Below are positions 18,322 to 26,438 of a stretch of DNA of 64,000 nucleotides, in pieces. Where the stretch lies: contig DAOSPF010000007.1 in assembly GCA_035374585.1 (NCBI GenBank), positions 1 to 64,000 of the forward strand. Direction: 5' to 3'. A program made the position numbers and the translations under genes. Position 1 is the stretch's first letter; each line of letters opens with the position of its first letter. The DNA is from JAKPQD01 sp029572965 (GTDB lineage Bacteria; Bacteroidota; Bacteroidia; Bacteroidales; DTGW01). Below the pieces are notes generated by a model. It worked only from the letters and a program-made list of their open reading frames with translations. It searched no databases and was not told the origin of the DNA.

Positions 18322-18771
18322 ATGAGTTTGTTTGATAAAATCGGCGAAGATATTAAAGCTGCTATGTTGGCTAAAGAAAAGGAAAAGCTTGAAGCGTTAA
18401 GGGCAGTAAAAGCGGCCATATTGTTGGCCAAAACTGAAAAAGGGGCATCTGACGAGTTGTCGCCTGATGCCGAAATGAAGCTCTTGCAAAGGTTGGTTAA
18501 ACAGCGCAAAGAATCGGCCGAGATATTTGCCGGACAGAACAGGAGCGATTTGGCTGACAAAGAGTTGTTTGAAGCTTCTGTTATTGAGCAGTACCTGCCA
18601 AAGCAAATGAGCGAAGAGGAAATTAAAGCTGCACTGAAAATTATCATTGAAAAAGTTGGAGCTAAAACTCCTGCAGATATGGGCAAAGTTATGGGTGTTG
18701 CCACTAAGGAACTTGCTGGTAAGGCAGATGGAAAAACTATATCTTCACTTGTCAAGGTTTTATTGGGATAA
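18322..18771 (+). CDS. GatB/YqeY domain-containing protein
   Basis: A 149-residue protein of the YqeY family, related to the tRNA-binding C-terminal domain of GatB. It begins MSLFDKIGEDIKAAMLAKEK and contains the conserved LRAVKAAIL, EQYLPKQMSEEEI and GKVMGV segments. It may bind tRNA, but the function of stand-alone YqeY is not established. The chosen ATG sits at a sensible distance from a promoter; the earlier in-frame ATG at 18280 lies upstream of the predicted -7 element and is unlikely. Confidence 0.92.
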   Translation: MSLFDKIGEDIKAAMLAKEKEKLEALRAVKAAILLAKTEKGASDELSPDAEMKLLQRLVKQRKESAEIFAGQNRSDLADKELFEASVIEQYLPKQMSEEEIKAALKIIIEKVGAKTPADMGKVMGVATKELAGKADGKTISSLVKVLLG

Positions 18772-18828
18772 GCATAACTTGTTATAGCTGAAGATTTGTT
18801 AGATAATTTATTGCTTTTAAAAAAAGTT

Positions 18829-18836
18829 TATATTTG
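18829..18836 (+). promoter_or_regulatory. Putative -7 element before the small membrane gene
   Basis: TATATTTG matches the Bacteroidetes -7 consensus TAnnTTTG, 26 bases before the ATG at 18863. A convincing -33 element is not seen (TTG at 18811-18813 is 15 bases away). Confidence 0.35.
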
Positions 18837-18862
18837 CAAACAAGAACCTTTTAAATAGAATT

Positions 18863-19201
18863 ATGAAGCCCTTAAAATCAGGAACTGCACTTGCCTATTG
18901 GTTGCTAAGAATAGCATTGTTCATTTTCCTATTTACTATATTTTATAGTGAAATAGGGAATTTTAATTTTCATAACCTTGAATCATACTTTGCCGTTGCT
19001 TTTGTAGCGTTGGGGGCTTTATTGTTTGTTGGGGGCTTTATGGCAAAACCTACATTAACAGTTATTTCAGGGATACTTATCACCTTGCTGTCGTCTTATT
19101 CATTATTTGTTCAGTTCAAAGCAGGTTTGAATGCTTCAATAGCCAGTTTTATTGTAGTGTTTAGCATTGGTTTTTATTTTACCTGTGTAGGAAATCAATA
19201 A
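18863..19201 (+). CDS. Small four-helix membrane protein
   Basis: 112 residues with four hydrophobic segments (about 10-30, 40-58, 62-84 and 90-110) and very few charges. The layout resembles DoxX-like or DUF-type small inner-membrane proteins, but no signature was recognised. It is followed after 4 bases by an exported protein, so the two are likely one operon. Function unknown. Confidence 0.75.
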   Translation: MKPLKSGTALAYWLLRIALFIFLFTIFYSEIGNFNFHNLESYFAVAFVALGALLFVGGFMAKPTLTVISGILITLLSSYSLFVQFKAGLNASIASFIVVFSIGFYFTCVGNQ

Positions 19202-19205
19202 AAGT

Positions 19206-19946
19206 ATGATAAAAAAAGCACTTTACATAAGCTTTACTTTTTTATTGTCGGGGAATGTTGCGTGTAATTTGTATGCACAAAAAACAAATGAACTGCAGGA
19301 AGCTACTGTGGTATATAAAAAGAAGCCAGCTGCGCAATCTGCGGCAGAAACTTCAACTTCTGCTACCTCTGGCAATACTGCTCCTGCAGAACCTCCCAAA
19401 CCTGTTGTAAAGCTTGATACCATAGTCAGATTAGGCGGGAAAAAGATTATTTGTAACGTCAAAAAGGTAAACCCAACTACGGTTGAGTATGTAAAGCCTG
19501 GCAATCCTACGTTGGTAGAAATAAAAAGGAAAGATATAGAAAAAATCGTTTATAGTAATGGACGTAAGGAAGTATATAACAAGCCAATATTTTCAGTGTT
19601 AGACAAACTGCAATGGCAGGCCGTTCTGGTTACCGAAAATGAGGCAGAAGTCTCTGGTTTATATAAAGTTGGGGTTGTTAAAGCAAATGCTTCTTCGAGC
19701 AGCCGCAGCCCTAAGGCGGCTAAACAAAGCGCTATTATCCGTTTACAGAAGAAAACCGCCAACATGGGAGCGTTGATTGTACTTATTATCAATTCTGAGA
19801 TGAAAGGTGGATATGGCGAAATTCCCGGATGGGAGATTGAAGGGATTGCTTATAGCGATACACCTCCTGTAGATACAGCCTCTGTAAATCAACAAATACG
19901 TAAGCTGATAGAAAAAAACAAACAACGTGTAAACGCTTCAAAATAG
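19206..19946 (+). CDS. Hypothetical exported protein
   Basis: 246 residues with a signal peptide (to about CNLYAQ), a low-complexity Ala/Ser/Thr/Pro stretch (about 37-65) and a domain with KLDTIVRLGGKKIICNVKKVNPTTVEY then IEIKRKDIEKIVYSNGR-like text (read in parts). In Bacteroidota, short 'D-x-I-x-L-x-G-x-x-I-x-C-x-V' domains of this type are common in exported proteins of unknown role. The C-terminus contains a hydrophobic GALIVLIINSEM segment. Probably cotranscribed with the preceding membrane protein. Confidence 0.7.
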   Translation: MIKKALYISFTFLLSGNVACNLYAQKTNELQEATVVYKKKPAAQSAAETSTSATSGNTAPAEPPKPVVKLDTIVRLGGKKIICNVKKVNPTTVEYVKPGNPTLVEIKRKDIEKIVYSNGRKEVYNKPIFSVLDKLQWQAVLVTENEAEVSGLYKVGVVKANASSSSRSPKAAKQSAIIRLQKKTANMGALIVLIINSEMKGGYGEIPGWEIEGIAYSDTPPVDTASVNQQIRKLIEKNKQRVNASK

Positions 19947-19957
19947 TTTGTTTTTCG

Positions 19958-19989
19958 TTTTGTCGTCCAGCCTTTTTTCTTTAAGTTTG
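19958..19989 (+). promoter_or_regulatory. Putative promoter of the first YitT gene
   Basis: TTTTG at 19958-19962 and TAAGTTTG at 19982-19989 are spaced 19 bases apart, matching the Bacteroidetes -33/-7 arrangement, 17 bases before the ATG at 20007. Confidence 0.55.
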
Positions 19990-20006
19990 ATAAAAAAGTT
20001 GCGGCC

Positions 20007-20924
20007 ATGGACTACAATCTCATCAAAGATAAAGTGTTTTCTGCCGGGTGGTTTAAAGCTTGGTCATTTATTGTAGTAGGTTCATTTATTCTGGCGGCAG
20101 GCTTTGTTTTTTTTATAACTCCGTATAAGATTGTACCTGGGGGAGTTTATGGTATAGCTATTGTTATACACTATCTTACCAAAGGGTTGTTTGCTTTTGC
20201 CCCGGAGGGCTTGCCTATTGGCACAATGGGTTTGGTTATGAACATCCCGCTTACCTGGCTTGGAATTAAAATACTTGGTCCGCGTTTTGGCATCAAAACC
20301 ATCATAGGTTTTATCCTTTCATCTGTGTTTATTGACCTTATTAGTTACTATTATGGTTATGAACCATTGGTGAAGGACGACGCATTGTTGTCCTCAATTT
20401 TTGGCGGTGTACTTATTGGCTTTGGCTTGGGGTTAATATTTAAATCGAAGGCTACATCGGGTGGTTCGGACATTATTGCCATGATATTGGCCAAATATAC
20501 CCGTTTACCATTGGGGCAATTGCTTATTTATGTTGACTCAACTATTGTGTTAGTTGGCCTTATTGCATTTATGGATTGGCGAATACCGCTTTATTCTTGG
20601 ATTGTAATATATATCACCGGGCGTGTTATTGATGGGACGCTGGAAGGAATATCTTATAACAAAACTTTGCTTATCATTTCTGACAAGTATGAGGATATTC
20701 GTACCAAAATACTGTATGACCTTAACCGGGGAGGAACGCTCATAAAGGCCGAAGGGATGTACGAAGGGAAAGAACGAAAGTTGATTTTTACCAATGTTTC
20801 GAGGCGTGAAGCCTACATTCTGAAAGAATATATCAAACAAGTTGACCCAGATGCTTTTGTAACTATTATCGATGCTAATGAGATAATCGGCGATGGGTTC
20901 AAATCGTTTAAAGAGTCGTTGTAG
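20007..20924 (+). CDS. YitT family membrane protein (copy 1)
   Basis: A 305-residue protein with five to six transmembrane helices in an internally duplicated arrangement (about 15-215) and a C-terminal cytoplasmic DUF2179 domain (about 220-300, RGGTLIKAEGMYEGKERKLIF). The motif TSGGSDIIAMIL is characteristic of YitT proteins, whose transported substrate is unknown. A second, shorter paralogue lies at 45031-45888 with the equivalent motif SGGTDITALII-like; the two are not linked. It has its own promoter. Confidence 0.9.
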   Translation: MDYNLIKDKVFSAGWFKAWSFIVVGSFILAAGFVFFITPYKIVPGGVYGIAIVIHYLTKGLFAFAPEGLPIGTMGLVMNIPLTWLGIKILGPRFGIKTIIGFILSSVFIDLISYYYGYEPLVKDDALLSSIFGGVLIGFGLGLIFKSKATSGGSDIIAMILAKYTRLPLGQLLIYVDSTIVLVGLIAFMDWRIPLYSWIVIYITGRVIDGTLEGISYNKTLLIISDKYEDIRTKILYDLNRGGTLIKAEGMYEGKERKLIFTNVSRREAYILKEYIKQVDPDAFVTIIDANEIIGDGFKSFKESL

Positions 20925-20930
20925 GCTAAG

Positions 20931-21932
20931 CTAATATTCTAAGTCTTTTTCGGAAATCATGCTATCTGCGACAACCACAGACCTGATATTGGAAGCATCT
21001 ACTACTTGAGTTTCAAGAAAAATAACCGGGATGTCAAATTTCCCGTTGTTGATGGTTGTTGGTGCTATTTTTGCAATATCTTCTCCTTGGGCAATTTTTA
21101 TTGAAAGTTCAGCCACTAATGCGGCCATCTTTTTTACAGATTTGTAAATAGAGATAGACTGCTTGTTTTGAAGCATATATCGGCATGCCAAAGGTTCAGC
21201 CCCCTGGCCTGTAATAATGATATTTTCCGGAGAGTACCCTTTTTGCGTGATAATATTTATGCAACCTCTGCTAATATTGTCATTGGCCGAAAGAATAACA
21301 TCCGGGACACTGATGCTATAGTTAATGTATTTTTTCATGGTATTGTATGCATCATCTTCAGACCAGTTTTCCATGTATGCTTCATAGCTTAGTTTTATTT
21401 TTCCTGATTTTACGTATGGATCAATAACCTTATGAAACCCTTCGTTCATCCATACGGCATTAATATCGCTTTTATCTCCCGAAAGGATTACATAATTGCC
21501 ATAAGGCTTTTTAGATATAGCATAAGAAGCCATTTGTTCGCCAATAACATGGGCATCAAAGGAAACAAATAAGTCGGGCTGGCAATTGGCAATCAACCGG
21601 TCATACGAAATAACTTTTATCCCTTTATTATGCAGCTTTCTGACCATTCCGGCAGCAGTAAACCTGTTGACAGGGTCTAATACAACAAGGTTAACCCCTT
21701 TTTGCAACATCTCGTCCAGTTGTTTTTCTTGCAGCAAAGCATCGTTGTCTGCAGAATAAAACAATATCTCGCCCCCGGCTTCATTTATTTTTTTTGTAAA
21801 AAGGTCTCTTTCAACTTCATACCTTTTGTTAAGCATATTGGGAAGCATGAAGCCAATGGTTGTTTTTTCTTTTGTACAAGAAATTGACAGAATCAATGAG
21901 CCCAAAATAAAGGATAAAAAGTAGTTTTTCAT
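20931..21932 (-). CDS. Sugar-binding periplasmic lipoprotein, XylF/RbsB type
   Basis: 333 residues with a lipoprotein signal (LILSISC, acylated Cys at about 19) and a type I periplasmic binding fold: FYSADNDALLQEKQLDEML, LVVLDPVNR, KVISYDRLI, VILSANDNISRGCINII, IITGQGAEPLACRYML. The closest recognisable family is the D-xylose/ribose-binding group. No ABC permease or ATPase gene is next to it, so it may act as a sensor or serve a transporter encoded elsewhere. It converges on the YitT gene with only 6 bases between. Confidence 0.85.
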   Translation of the reverse strand: MKNYFLSFILGSLILSISCTKEKTTIGFMLPNMLNKRYEVERDLFTKKINEAGGEILFYSADNDALLQEKQLDEMLQKGVNLVVLDPVNRFTAAGMVRKLHNKGIKVISYDRLIANCQPDLFVSFDAHVIGEQMASYAISKKPYGNYVILSGDKSDINAVWMNEGFHKVIDPYVKSGKIKLSYEAYMENWSEDDAYNTMKKYINYSISVPDVILSANDNISRGCINIITQKGYSPENIIITGQGAEPLACRYMLQNKQSISIYKSVKKMAALVAELSIKIAQGEDIAKIAPTTINNGKFDIPVIFLETQVVDASNIRSVVVADSMISEKDLEY

Positions 21933-22112
21933 TTCATGGCTATTTTAGGTGAAAGTATATTTTATTACGGAATAAACAGGAAAATGTTATTGCAAAAAAG
22001 TGGAAATAACGGTTGATGTTGTTTCTTTTTTTATGAGCTATTGACTTTGATGTCAATATTTTATACCTTTAATGGGATTAAGCATTTTAGTAAAAACTTA
22101 AAAAAAATTGTT

Positions 22113-22334
22113 ATGAAAGTAGTTCGTTATCTTGCTTGGGCTTCAGTAGGCATTGCTGCATTAATTATGGTGCTGGCAATAATATCCTACTTCACCAAAC
22201 ATTTACTTTTAAACGTAGGGCATGGTGCAACATTTTTACATGCCATAAACAGTTTTCTTTTGCTGGGCATAGCCCTTTTTATAGCCAGCAAGCAATGCTG
22301 TTGTGACAAATGTTGCAATAAGGACGAAAAATAA
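22113..22334 (+). CDS. Small membrane protein with cysteine-rich tail
   Basis: 73 residues starting MKVVRYLAWASVG, with two transmembrane helices (about 7-30 and 40-62) and a cytoplasmic tail CCCDKCCNKDEK containing five cysteines in seven positions. A longer reading from 22041 would add 24 residues with no sign of conservation. The Cys cluster suggests metal binding or redox sensing, but no family was recognised. A hairpin terminator follows. Confidence 0.65.
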   Translation: MKVVRYLAWASVGIAALIMVLAIISYFTKHLLLNVGHGATFLHAINSFLLLGIALFIASKQCCCDKCCNKDEK

Positions 22335-22368
22335 GAGAAATTAGCGTTGCAAAGGTATTTATGAGTAG

Positions 22369-22395
22369 AGGCATGTGAATGGCATGCCTTTTACT
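22369..22395. terminator. Bidirectional hairpin terminator
   Basis: AGGCATG at 22369-22375 pairs with CATGCCT at 22383-22389 around a 7-base loop, followed by TTTTACTTTTTT on the plus strand. It lies between the convergent Cys-rich protein and MFS genes. Confidence 0.55.
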
Positions 22396-23569
22396 TTTTT
22401 TCGGGATACTTCAGATGCCACGAGTAAAGTAATATGCCCAACGGGACTATCAGCACGGCAAGGGTTGTACCGGCCAGCATCAATGCCGTTTTTAACGAAT
22501 AAAAATCAGCCGCCCAGCCAAATAAAGGCGACATAGCCGAAAAGAACAAACGAATAATCAGGTTACGAAATGATAATACCGATGCCCGGATATCAGAAGT
22601 AATGCGTTTGTTGATACTGTCTTTCAGAAGGGGAGTAGCTATTCCGCGCACCAGGTAAAACATAAACAAGATGATTAAGCCCCAATAGGTTTGGGTTAGC
22701 GATAGGGCTATATATGCAACAATAGTAAATAAGCCAATAGCCAATGTTGTGTTTTTTTCGCCCCAGCGCCTTTCTATCCTGAAAGCAACAAAAGCTGTAA
22801 TAGCCACAGAAATATTAAGCAATGTCCACAATACACCATACAGGGCCGATGGTAAATGGATAACTTTAAAGAATGGTTGTGCAAACCAAGCCATACTCAA
22901 TGTTGCCGAACCTATAACAGACGAAAACAGCATGTAAATCATGAGTTGTGAAGGTTTACTTACAACATCCCTGAAAACATTGACAATACTCCGAAAGGTT
23001 ACTTTATTTTTTCCTTCACTCAGGGTAATTTCTTTTAAGCCCAATGCGGCCGGGATGGCTATAAGAGCAATGCAAGCCTGCCCAATGAAAGGTAGCCGTG
23101 GGCTGATAGCGGCCAGCAAACCTCCTGTTATTCCTGCAAAAGCTTCGGCAAAGTTACCTAATGAAGTCATTCGGCCTTCAATTTTCAGGTAATCGTTTTC
23201 TTTTTTATGGGCTATCAGGGTATCGTAAAGCATGGCAGTATCAGCCCCTGATATAAAGCTTTGCCCTATACCCAGCATAATTTCTGCCAAAACAAACACT
23301 ATAAACGCTGATGAGATGGAATAAGCCAAAAAGCCAAGAAAGCCAAATAAAGCCCCAATAACTATGGTGTTTTTACGTCCCCACCTGTCTGCTGCATATC
23401 CACTGGGGATTTCGAGCAGTACGATGGTCAGCGAATAGGCTGCCTGGGCAATAAACAGGTGCCTGACCGATAAATGACTGGCGTTGTAAAAAAGCAGTAT
23501 CACCGGCATGGTAAGCATGAACCAGTGAGCTATTTTTATTACATACAACCTGTTGATATTGGCTTGCAT
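22391..23569 (-). CDS. Major facilitator superfamily transporter
   Basis: A 392-residue protein with twelve predicted helices and the MFS signature GYAADRWGRKNTIVIG between helices 2 and 3 (the GxxxDRxGRR loop). It also has GAADTAMLYDTLIAHKKEN, seen in a group of MFS proteins annotated as tetracycline/drug antiporter-like. The substrate is not predictable. ATG at 23569 (MQANINRLY) is preferred over an upstream TTG. It precedes no obvious partner; the HAD phosphatase upstream is 55 bases away in the same direction. Confidence 0.88.
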   Translation of the reverse strand: MQANINRLYVIKIAHWFMLTMPVILLFYNASHLSVRHLFIAQAAYSLTIVLLEIPSGYAADRWGRKNTIVIGALFGFLGFLAYSISSAFIVFVLAEIMLGIGQSFISGADTAMLYDTLIAHKKENDYLKIEGRMTSLGNFAEAFAGITGGLLAAISPRLPFIGQACIALIAIPAALGLKEITLSEGKNKVTFRSIVNVFRDVVSKPSQLMIYMLFSSVIGSATLSMAWFAQPFFKVIHLPSALYGVLWTLLNISVAITAFVAFRIERRWGEKNTTLAIGLFTIVAYIALSLTQTYWGLIILFMFYLVRGIATPLLKDSINKRITSDIRASVLSFRNLIIRLFFSAMSPLFGWAADFYSLKTALMLAGTTLAVLIVPLGILLYSWHLKYPEKK

Positions 23570-23623
23570 ATTCTTTCCTGACAAGACCTTATTGTTTTTT
23601 TAAACCTGTAAAGTTTTAAAACA

Positions 23624-24283
23624 TTAATTATTAATAGATAAAAAGCATTCTAATGTAAAATCCTTTAGAGACTTGAGTTTTAAATCAGCTTTATCAAATC
23701 CTTTGTCATTAAACAACACCGGATCGGGTATAGCTACAACCTTCATCCCGGCAGCTATTGCAGCACTAACTCCATGAATAGAGTCTTCAATGACAAGGCA
23801 TTGTGAAGGGTGATAGTTCATCATACGGGCAGTGGAAAGAAATACCGCAGGGTCGGGTTTGCCTTTTGCTTCCAGTTGTGCCGAGTGATAAAGCTCAAAG
23901 TATTGGCGCAAATCGAGCTTGTCTAATACTGTTTCTATCACTTTTATAGCTGACGAAGAAGCTAATGCCATGCGTATGCCTTGTTTTTTTAGCATTTGCA
24001 TAACATCTACAACACCCGTCATAGCTGTTCCTTTAGCTTTAATTTTTTCGATAATGCTAAATTCAATTTTAGAAATGACTTCCTCTATCGAAAAGCCTTT
24101 CCACGGGAGCTTTTCATACCAATAATCAACCGCTCCTTTGGTGGTCATGCCCATCGTCTGACGGCACATATCTTCGGTAAGTTTGATGCCAATTTCTCCA
24201 AAGACTTCAATAAGAGTCTCACGCCACAATGGCTCAGAGTCAATAATCACCCCGTCCATATCAAAAATAACACACGCCGTCAT
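23624..24283 (-). CDS. HAD phosphatase, 2-deoxyglucose-6-phosphatase/beta-PGM-like
   Basis: A 219-residue HAD-superfamily protein with motif I DMDGVIIDSEP (nucleophile Asp), motif II ALASSSA, the Lys in EAKGKPDPAVF and motif IV VIEDSIHGVSAA. The helical cap and DSEPLW segment match the HxpB/YniC and beta-phosphoglucomutase group, so it likely dephosphorylates hexose phosphates. It resembles hxpB (YniC) of E. coli, but specificity is not certain. It is the last core gene before the accessory island starting near 24.4 kb. Confidence 0.9.
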   Translation of the reverse strand: MTACVIFDMDGVIIDSEPLWRETLIEVFGEIGIKLTEDMCRQTMGMTTKGAVDYWYEKLPWKGFSIEEVISKIEFSIIEKIKAKGTAMTGVVDVMQMLKKQGIRMALASSSAIKVIETVLDKLDLRQYFELYHSAQLEAKGKPDPAVFLSTARMMNYHPSQCLVIEDSIHGVSAAIAAGMKVVAIPDPVLFNDKGFDKADLKLKSLKDFTLECFLSINN

Positions 24284-24301
24284 AGAAACATTTTAGGATG
24301 C

Positions 24302-24309
24302 CAAAAGTA
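24302..24309 (-). promoter_or_regulatory. Putative -7 element of the HAD phosphatase gene
   Basis: On the minus strand TACTTTTG (24309 down to 24302) fits TAnnTTTG and lies 19 bases before the start codon. No -33 element at normal spacing was found. Confidence 0.3.
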
Positions 24310-24484
24310 GCGAATTTTAGGCAAAGGATAGTTTTTTCGCAATATTGTTGAAATTTTTGTCAACTCATTTGTTTATTTGTAGTTGTTTATTATAAAGTTG
24401 TGAGCAATCCTAAAAGAAGGCCGAACAGACAAAATCGGTTGACAAATAACTGACCCAAACGGAGAATAAGAAAAATGGAAATTG

Positions 24485-24492
24485 TAAATTTG
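24485..24492 (+). promoter_or_regulatory. Putative -7 element of the dpn-like operon
   Basis: TAAATTTG matches TAnnTTTG exactly and lies 30 bases before the methylase ATG at 24523. No TTTG at the proper upstream distance was seen. The surrounding 24284-24522 region contains no other recognisable feature. Confidence 0.35.
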
Positions 24493-24522
24493 CTTAGAGC
24501 AAAAAAATAATATACAAGATTA

Positions 24523-25479
24523 ATGACAAACAAAATAGCAAAACCGTTTTTAAAGTGGGCAGGTGGTAAAACACAGCTCATAAATGACATTGAAAGAGCT
24601 TTGCCAAAAGATATTTACACTAATAAATTCACCTATATTGAACCATTTTTAGGAAGTGGTGCAGTTTTATTTTGGATGTTAAACAACTTTCCAAACCTAA
24701 AAAAAGCGGTTATTAACGATATTAATGATGACTTAATAAACACTTACAAGATAATAGCTTTCAAACCTAATGAATTGATTTCAATTCTCGAAATTCTACA
24801 GAATGAGTTTCACGGACTTGAAGGACAAGACGAAGCGAAAAAAAAATACTACTACTCAAAAAGAGACCTTTACAATACGAGAAAAGAAGAACAAACAGGA
24901 CAAGCTGCTTTGTTTATTTTTCTTAATCGGACTTGCTTCAATGGGCTTTATCGGGTAAACAGAAAAAATGAATTTAACGTGCCAATGGGCAGTTACAAGC
25001 GACCAACTATTTGCGATAAAGAAAATATTTTGGCAGTTAGTAAAGCATTACAAAAGGTTGAAATTCTTTGTGGTGATTTTGAAGAAACATTGAATTATGC
25101 TGACAAAAACACGTTATTTTATTTCGACCCGCCATATAAGCCTTTAAGCGAAACCTCAAGTTTTAACTCTTATTCAAGAGACGAGTTCAACGATGCTGAA
25201 CAAATCAGGCTAAGGGATTTTTGCTACAAACTTGACACCTTAGGACACACATGGATTTTAAGCAATTCAGATGTTAAAGGTAAAGATATAAAAGACAATT
25301 TCTTTGACAATTTATATTCAGACTTCAATATACAAAGAGTATATGCAAAACGAAGTATAAATGCCAACCCAGAAAACTTTTATTTGGGCGTTCCCCTATC
25401 GGGACGGGCTATCCGTTCCAAGTCCTCGCTACGCTGCGGGCTTTCCACTACTATCCCTAACGCAACTTATTGCCATTAA
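24523..25479 (+). CDS. DpnM/Dam-type GATC adenine methylase, C-terminus replaced
   Basis: Residues 1 to about 285 align by eye with the DpnII methylase DpnM and Dam: WAGGKTQLI, the SAM-binding PFLGSGAVLF (motif I), NFNG-like FNGLYRVN, GDFEETL and the catalytic FDPPYKPLSETSSF (motif IV, near 202). These enzymes methylate adenine N6 in GATC. The normal family ending, a final strand close to RGKxxExLxTNY, is missing. From about residue 287 the frame runs into a GC-rich repeat (25393-25467) and ends ATYCH. Its stop overlaps the DpnI-type start by one base (TAATG). Activity is doubtful; see findings. Confidence 0.9.
   Translation: MTNKIAKPFLKWAGGKTQLINDIERALPKDIYTNKFTYIEPFLGSGAVLFWMLNNFPNLKKAVINDINDDLINTYKIIAFKPNELISILEILQNEFHGLEGQDEAKKKYYYSKRDLYNTRKEEQTGQAALFIFLNRTCFNGLYRVNRKNEFNVPMGSYKRPTICDKENILAVSKALQKVEILCGDFEETLNYADKNTLFYFDPPYKPLSETSSFNSYSRDEFNDAEQIRLRDFCYKLDTLGHTWILSNSDVKGKDIKDNFFDNLYSDFNIQRVYAKRSINANPENFYLGVPLSGRAIRSKSSLRCGLSTTIPNATYCH
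25393..25467 (+). repeat. GC-rich repeat interrupting the methylase 3' end
   Basis: A 75-base GC-rich block (CCCCTATCGGGACGGGCTAT to CTATCCCTAACGCAACT) sits in an AT-rich island. It contains short inverted parts, and replaces the normal end of the methylase. From memory I believe near-identical text recurs in many Bacteroidetes genomes; that has not been checked here. No second copy was found in this window. Confidence 0.6.
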
Positions 25480-26258
25480 TGAACTTATCGTTTAATATAA
25501 AACTTGCGGAAGGTTACCAAAGTAATTCTCAAATAGCAAGAGTTCTAACAGAAAATTGGGTTCTTACAAATTCTTATTGTCCAAGCTGTGGAGATTTACC
25601 TCTAAGTGGTTTTCAAAATAATCGACCAGTTGCAGATTTTTATTGCAAGAAATGTTCAGAAGAGTTTGAGTTAAAAAGCAAAAGTGGAAAACTTACAAAT
25701 ACAATTACAGATGGTGCATATTCTACAATGATTGAAAGAATAAGTTCTGAAAACAATCCAAATTTTTTCTTTCTAACTTATTCTAATAATTGGACTGTCA
25801 ATGATTTTTTGATTATTCCTAAGCAGTTTTTTACGGAAGAAATAATAATCAAAAGACAGCCATTAGCTCCAACCGCAAGAAGAACCGGATGGATTGGATG
25901 CAATATTGATATTTCTAAAGTTGCTGAATCAGGAAAAGTATTTTTAGTAAAAAATTCTAAAGTAATTGACCAAGAAGTTGTTAAGCAATCTTTTAATAAA
26001 ACTTTATTTTTAAGACAACAATCAAGTGATGCCAAGGGATGGATTTTGGATATTATGAAATGTGTCGATGAAATTAAAACAAATGAATTTAATCTTGATG
26101 ATGTTTATGCTTTTGAAAAAAAGCTTAAATTAAAATACCCTGACAATAATTTCATAAAAGATAAAATCAGACAGCAACTCCAATTATTGCGTGATAAAGG
26201 AATGATTGAGTTTGTTGGTCGTGGTAAATACAGAAAGATTCAATATGGAAACATTTAA
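25479..26258 (+). CDS. DpnI-type endonuclease specific for methylated GATC
   Basis: 259 residues, strikingly like Streptococcus pneumoniae DpnI (DpnC) as I remember it, with the same residue numbering. Catalytic PD-(D/E)xK residues D53, E64 and K66 lie in RPVADFYC and FELKSK. Zinc cysteines are C34, C37 (YCPSCG), C56 and C59 (YCKKC). The C-terminal winged-helix domain keeps W138 in TARRTGWIGC and the ending GRGKYRKI. DpnI cuts double-stranded GATC only when its adenine is methylated. Nothing suggests inactivation. ATG 25479 is used. The stop lies 14 bases inside the next gene. Confidence 0.95.
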   Translation: MNLSFNIKLAEGYQSNSQIARVLTENWVLTNSYCPSCGDLPLSGFQNNRPVADFYCKKCSEEFELKSKSGKLTNTITDGAYSTMIERISSENNPNFFFLTYSNNWTVNDFLIIPKQFFTEEIIIKRQPLAPTARRTGWIGCNIDISKVAESGKVFLVKNSKVIDQEVVKQSFNKTLFLRQQSSDAKGWILDIMKCVDEIKTNEFNLDDVYAFEKKLKLKYPDNNFIKDKIRQQLQLLRDKGMIEFVGRGKYRKIQYGNI

Positions 26259-26403
26259 AATTGAAATTCAAGAGTTCTTGTCAAGAATAATTGAAGTAGA
26301 AGCAAATTCAAAAGATGAAGCAATTGCAAAAGTTCGTGAATTGTACAGTCTTGAAGAAATCATCTTGGACAGCGAAGATTATGTTACAACAGAAATTAAC
26401 TAA
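26245..26403 (+). CDS. DpnD-like small protein (DpnD/PcfM family)
   Basis: A 52-residue protein starting METFKIEIQEFLSRIIEVEA and ending near LDSEDYVTTEIN. It matches the short DpnD protein that accompanies DpnI in the pneumococcal DpnI cassette, whose function is unknown. It overlaps the endonuclease by 14 bases, the same overlapping arrangement as dpnC-dpnD. Its stop at 26401-26403 abuts the reading frame of the second methylase. Confidence 0.85.
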   Translation: METFKIEIQEFLSRIIEVEANSKDEAIAKVRELYSLEEIILDSEDYVTTEIN

Positions 26404-26438
26404 TATTTAGAATAAACTATCTCCTCAAAGGAGATGCG

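Noticed and set aside
24523..25479. An ordinary housekeeping Dam methylase
   Set aside because: The gene lies in an AT-rich island beside a DpnI-type endonuclease and a second GATC methylase, and its last strand is missing. Housekeeping Dam would be lethal with active DpnI.
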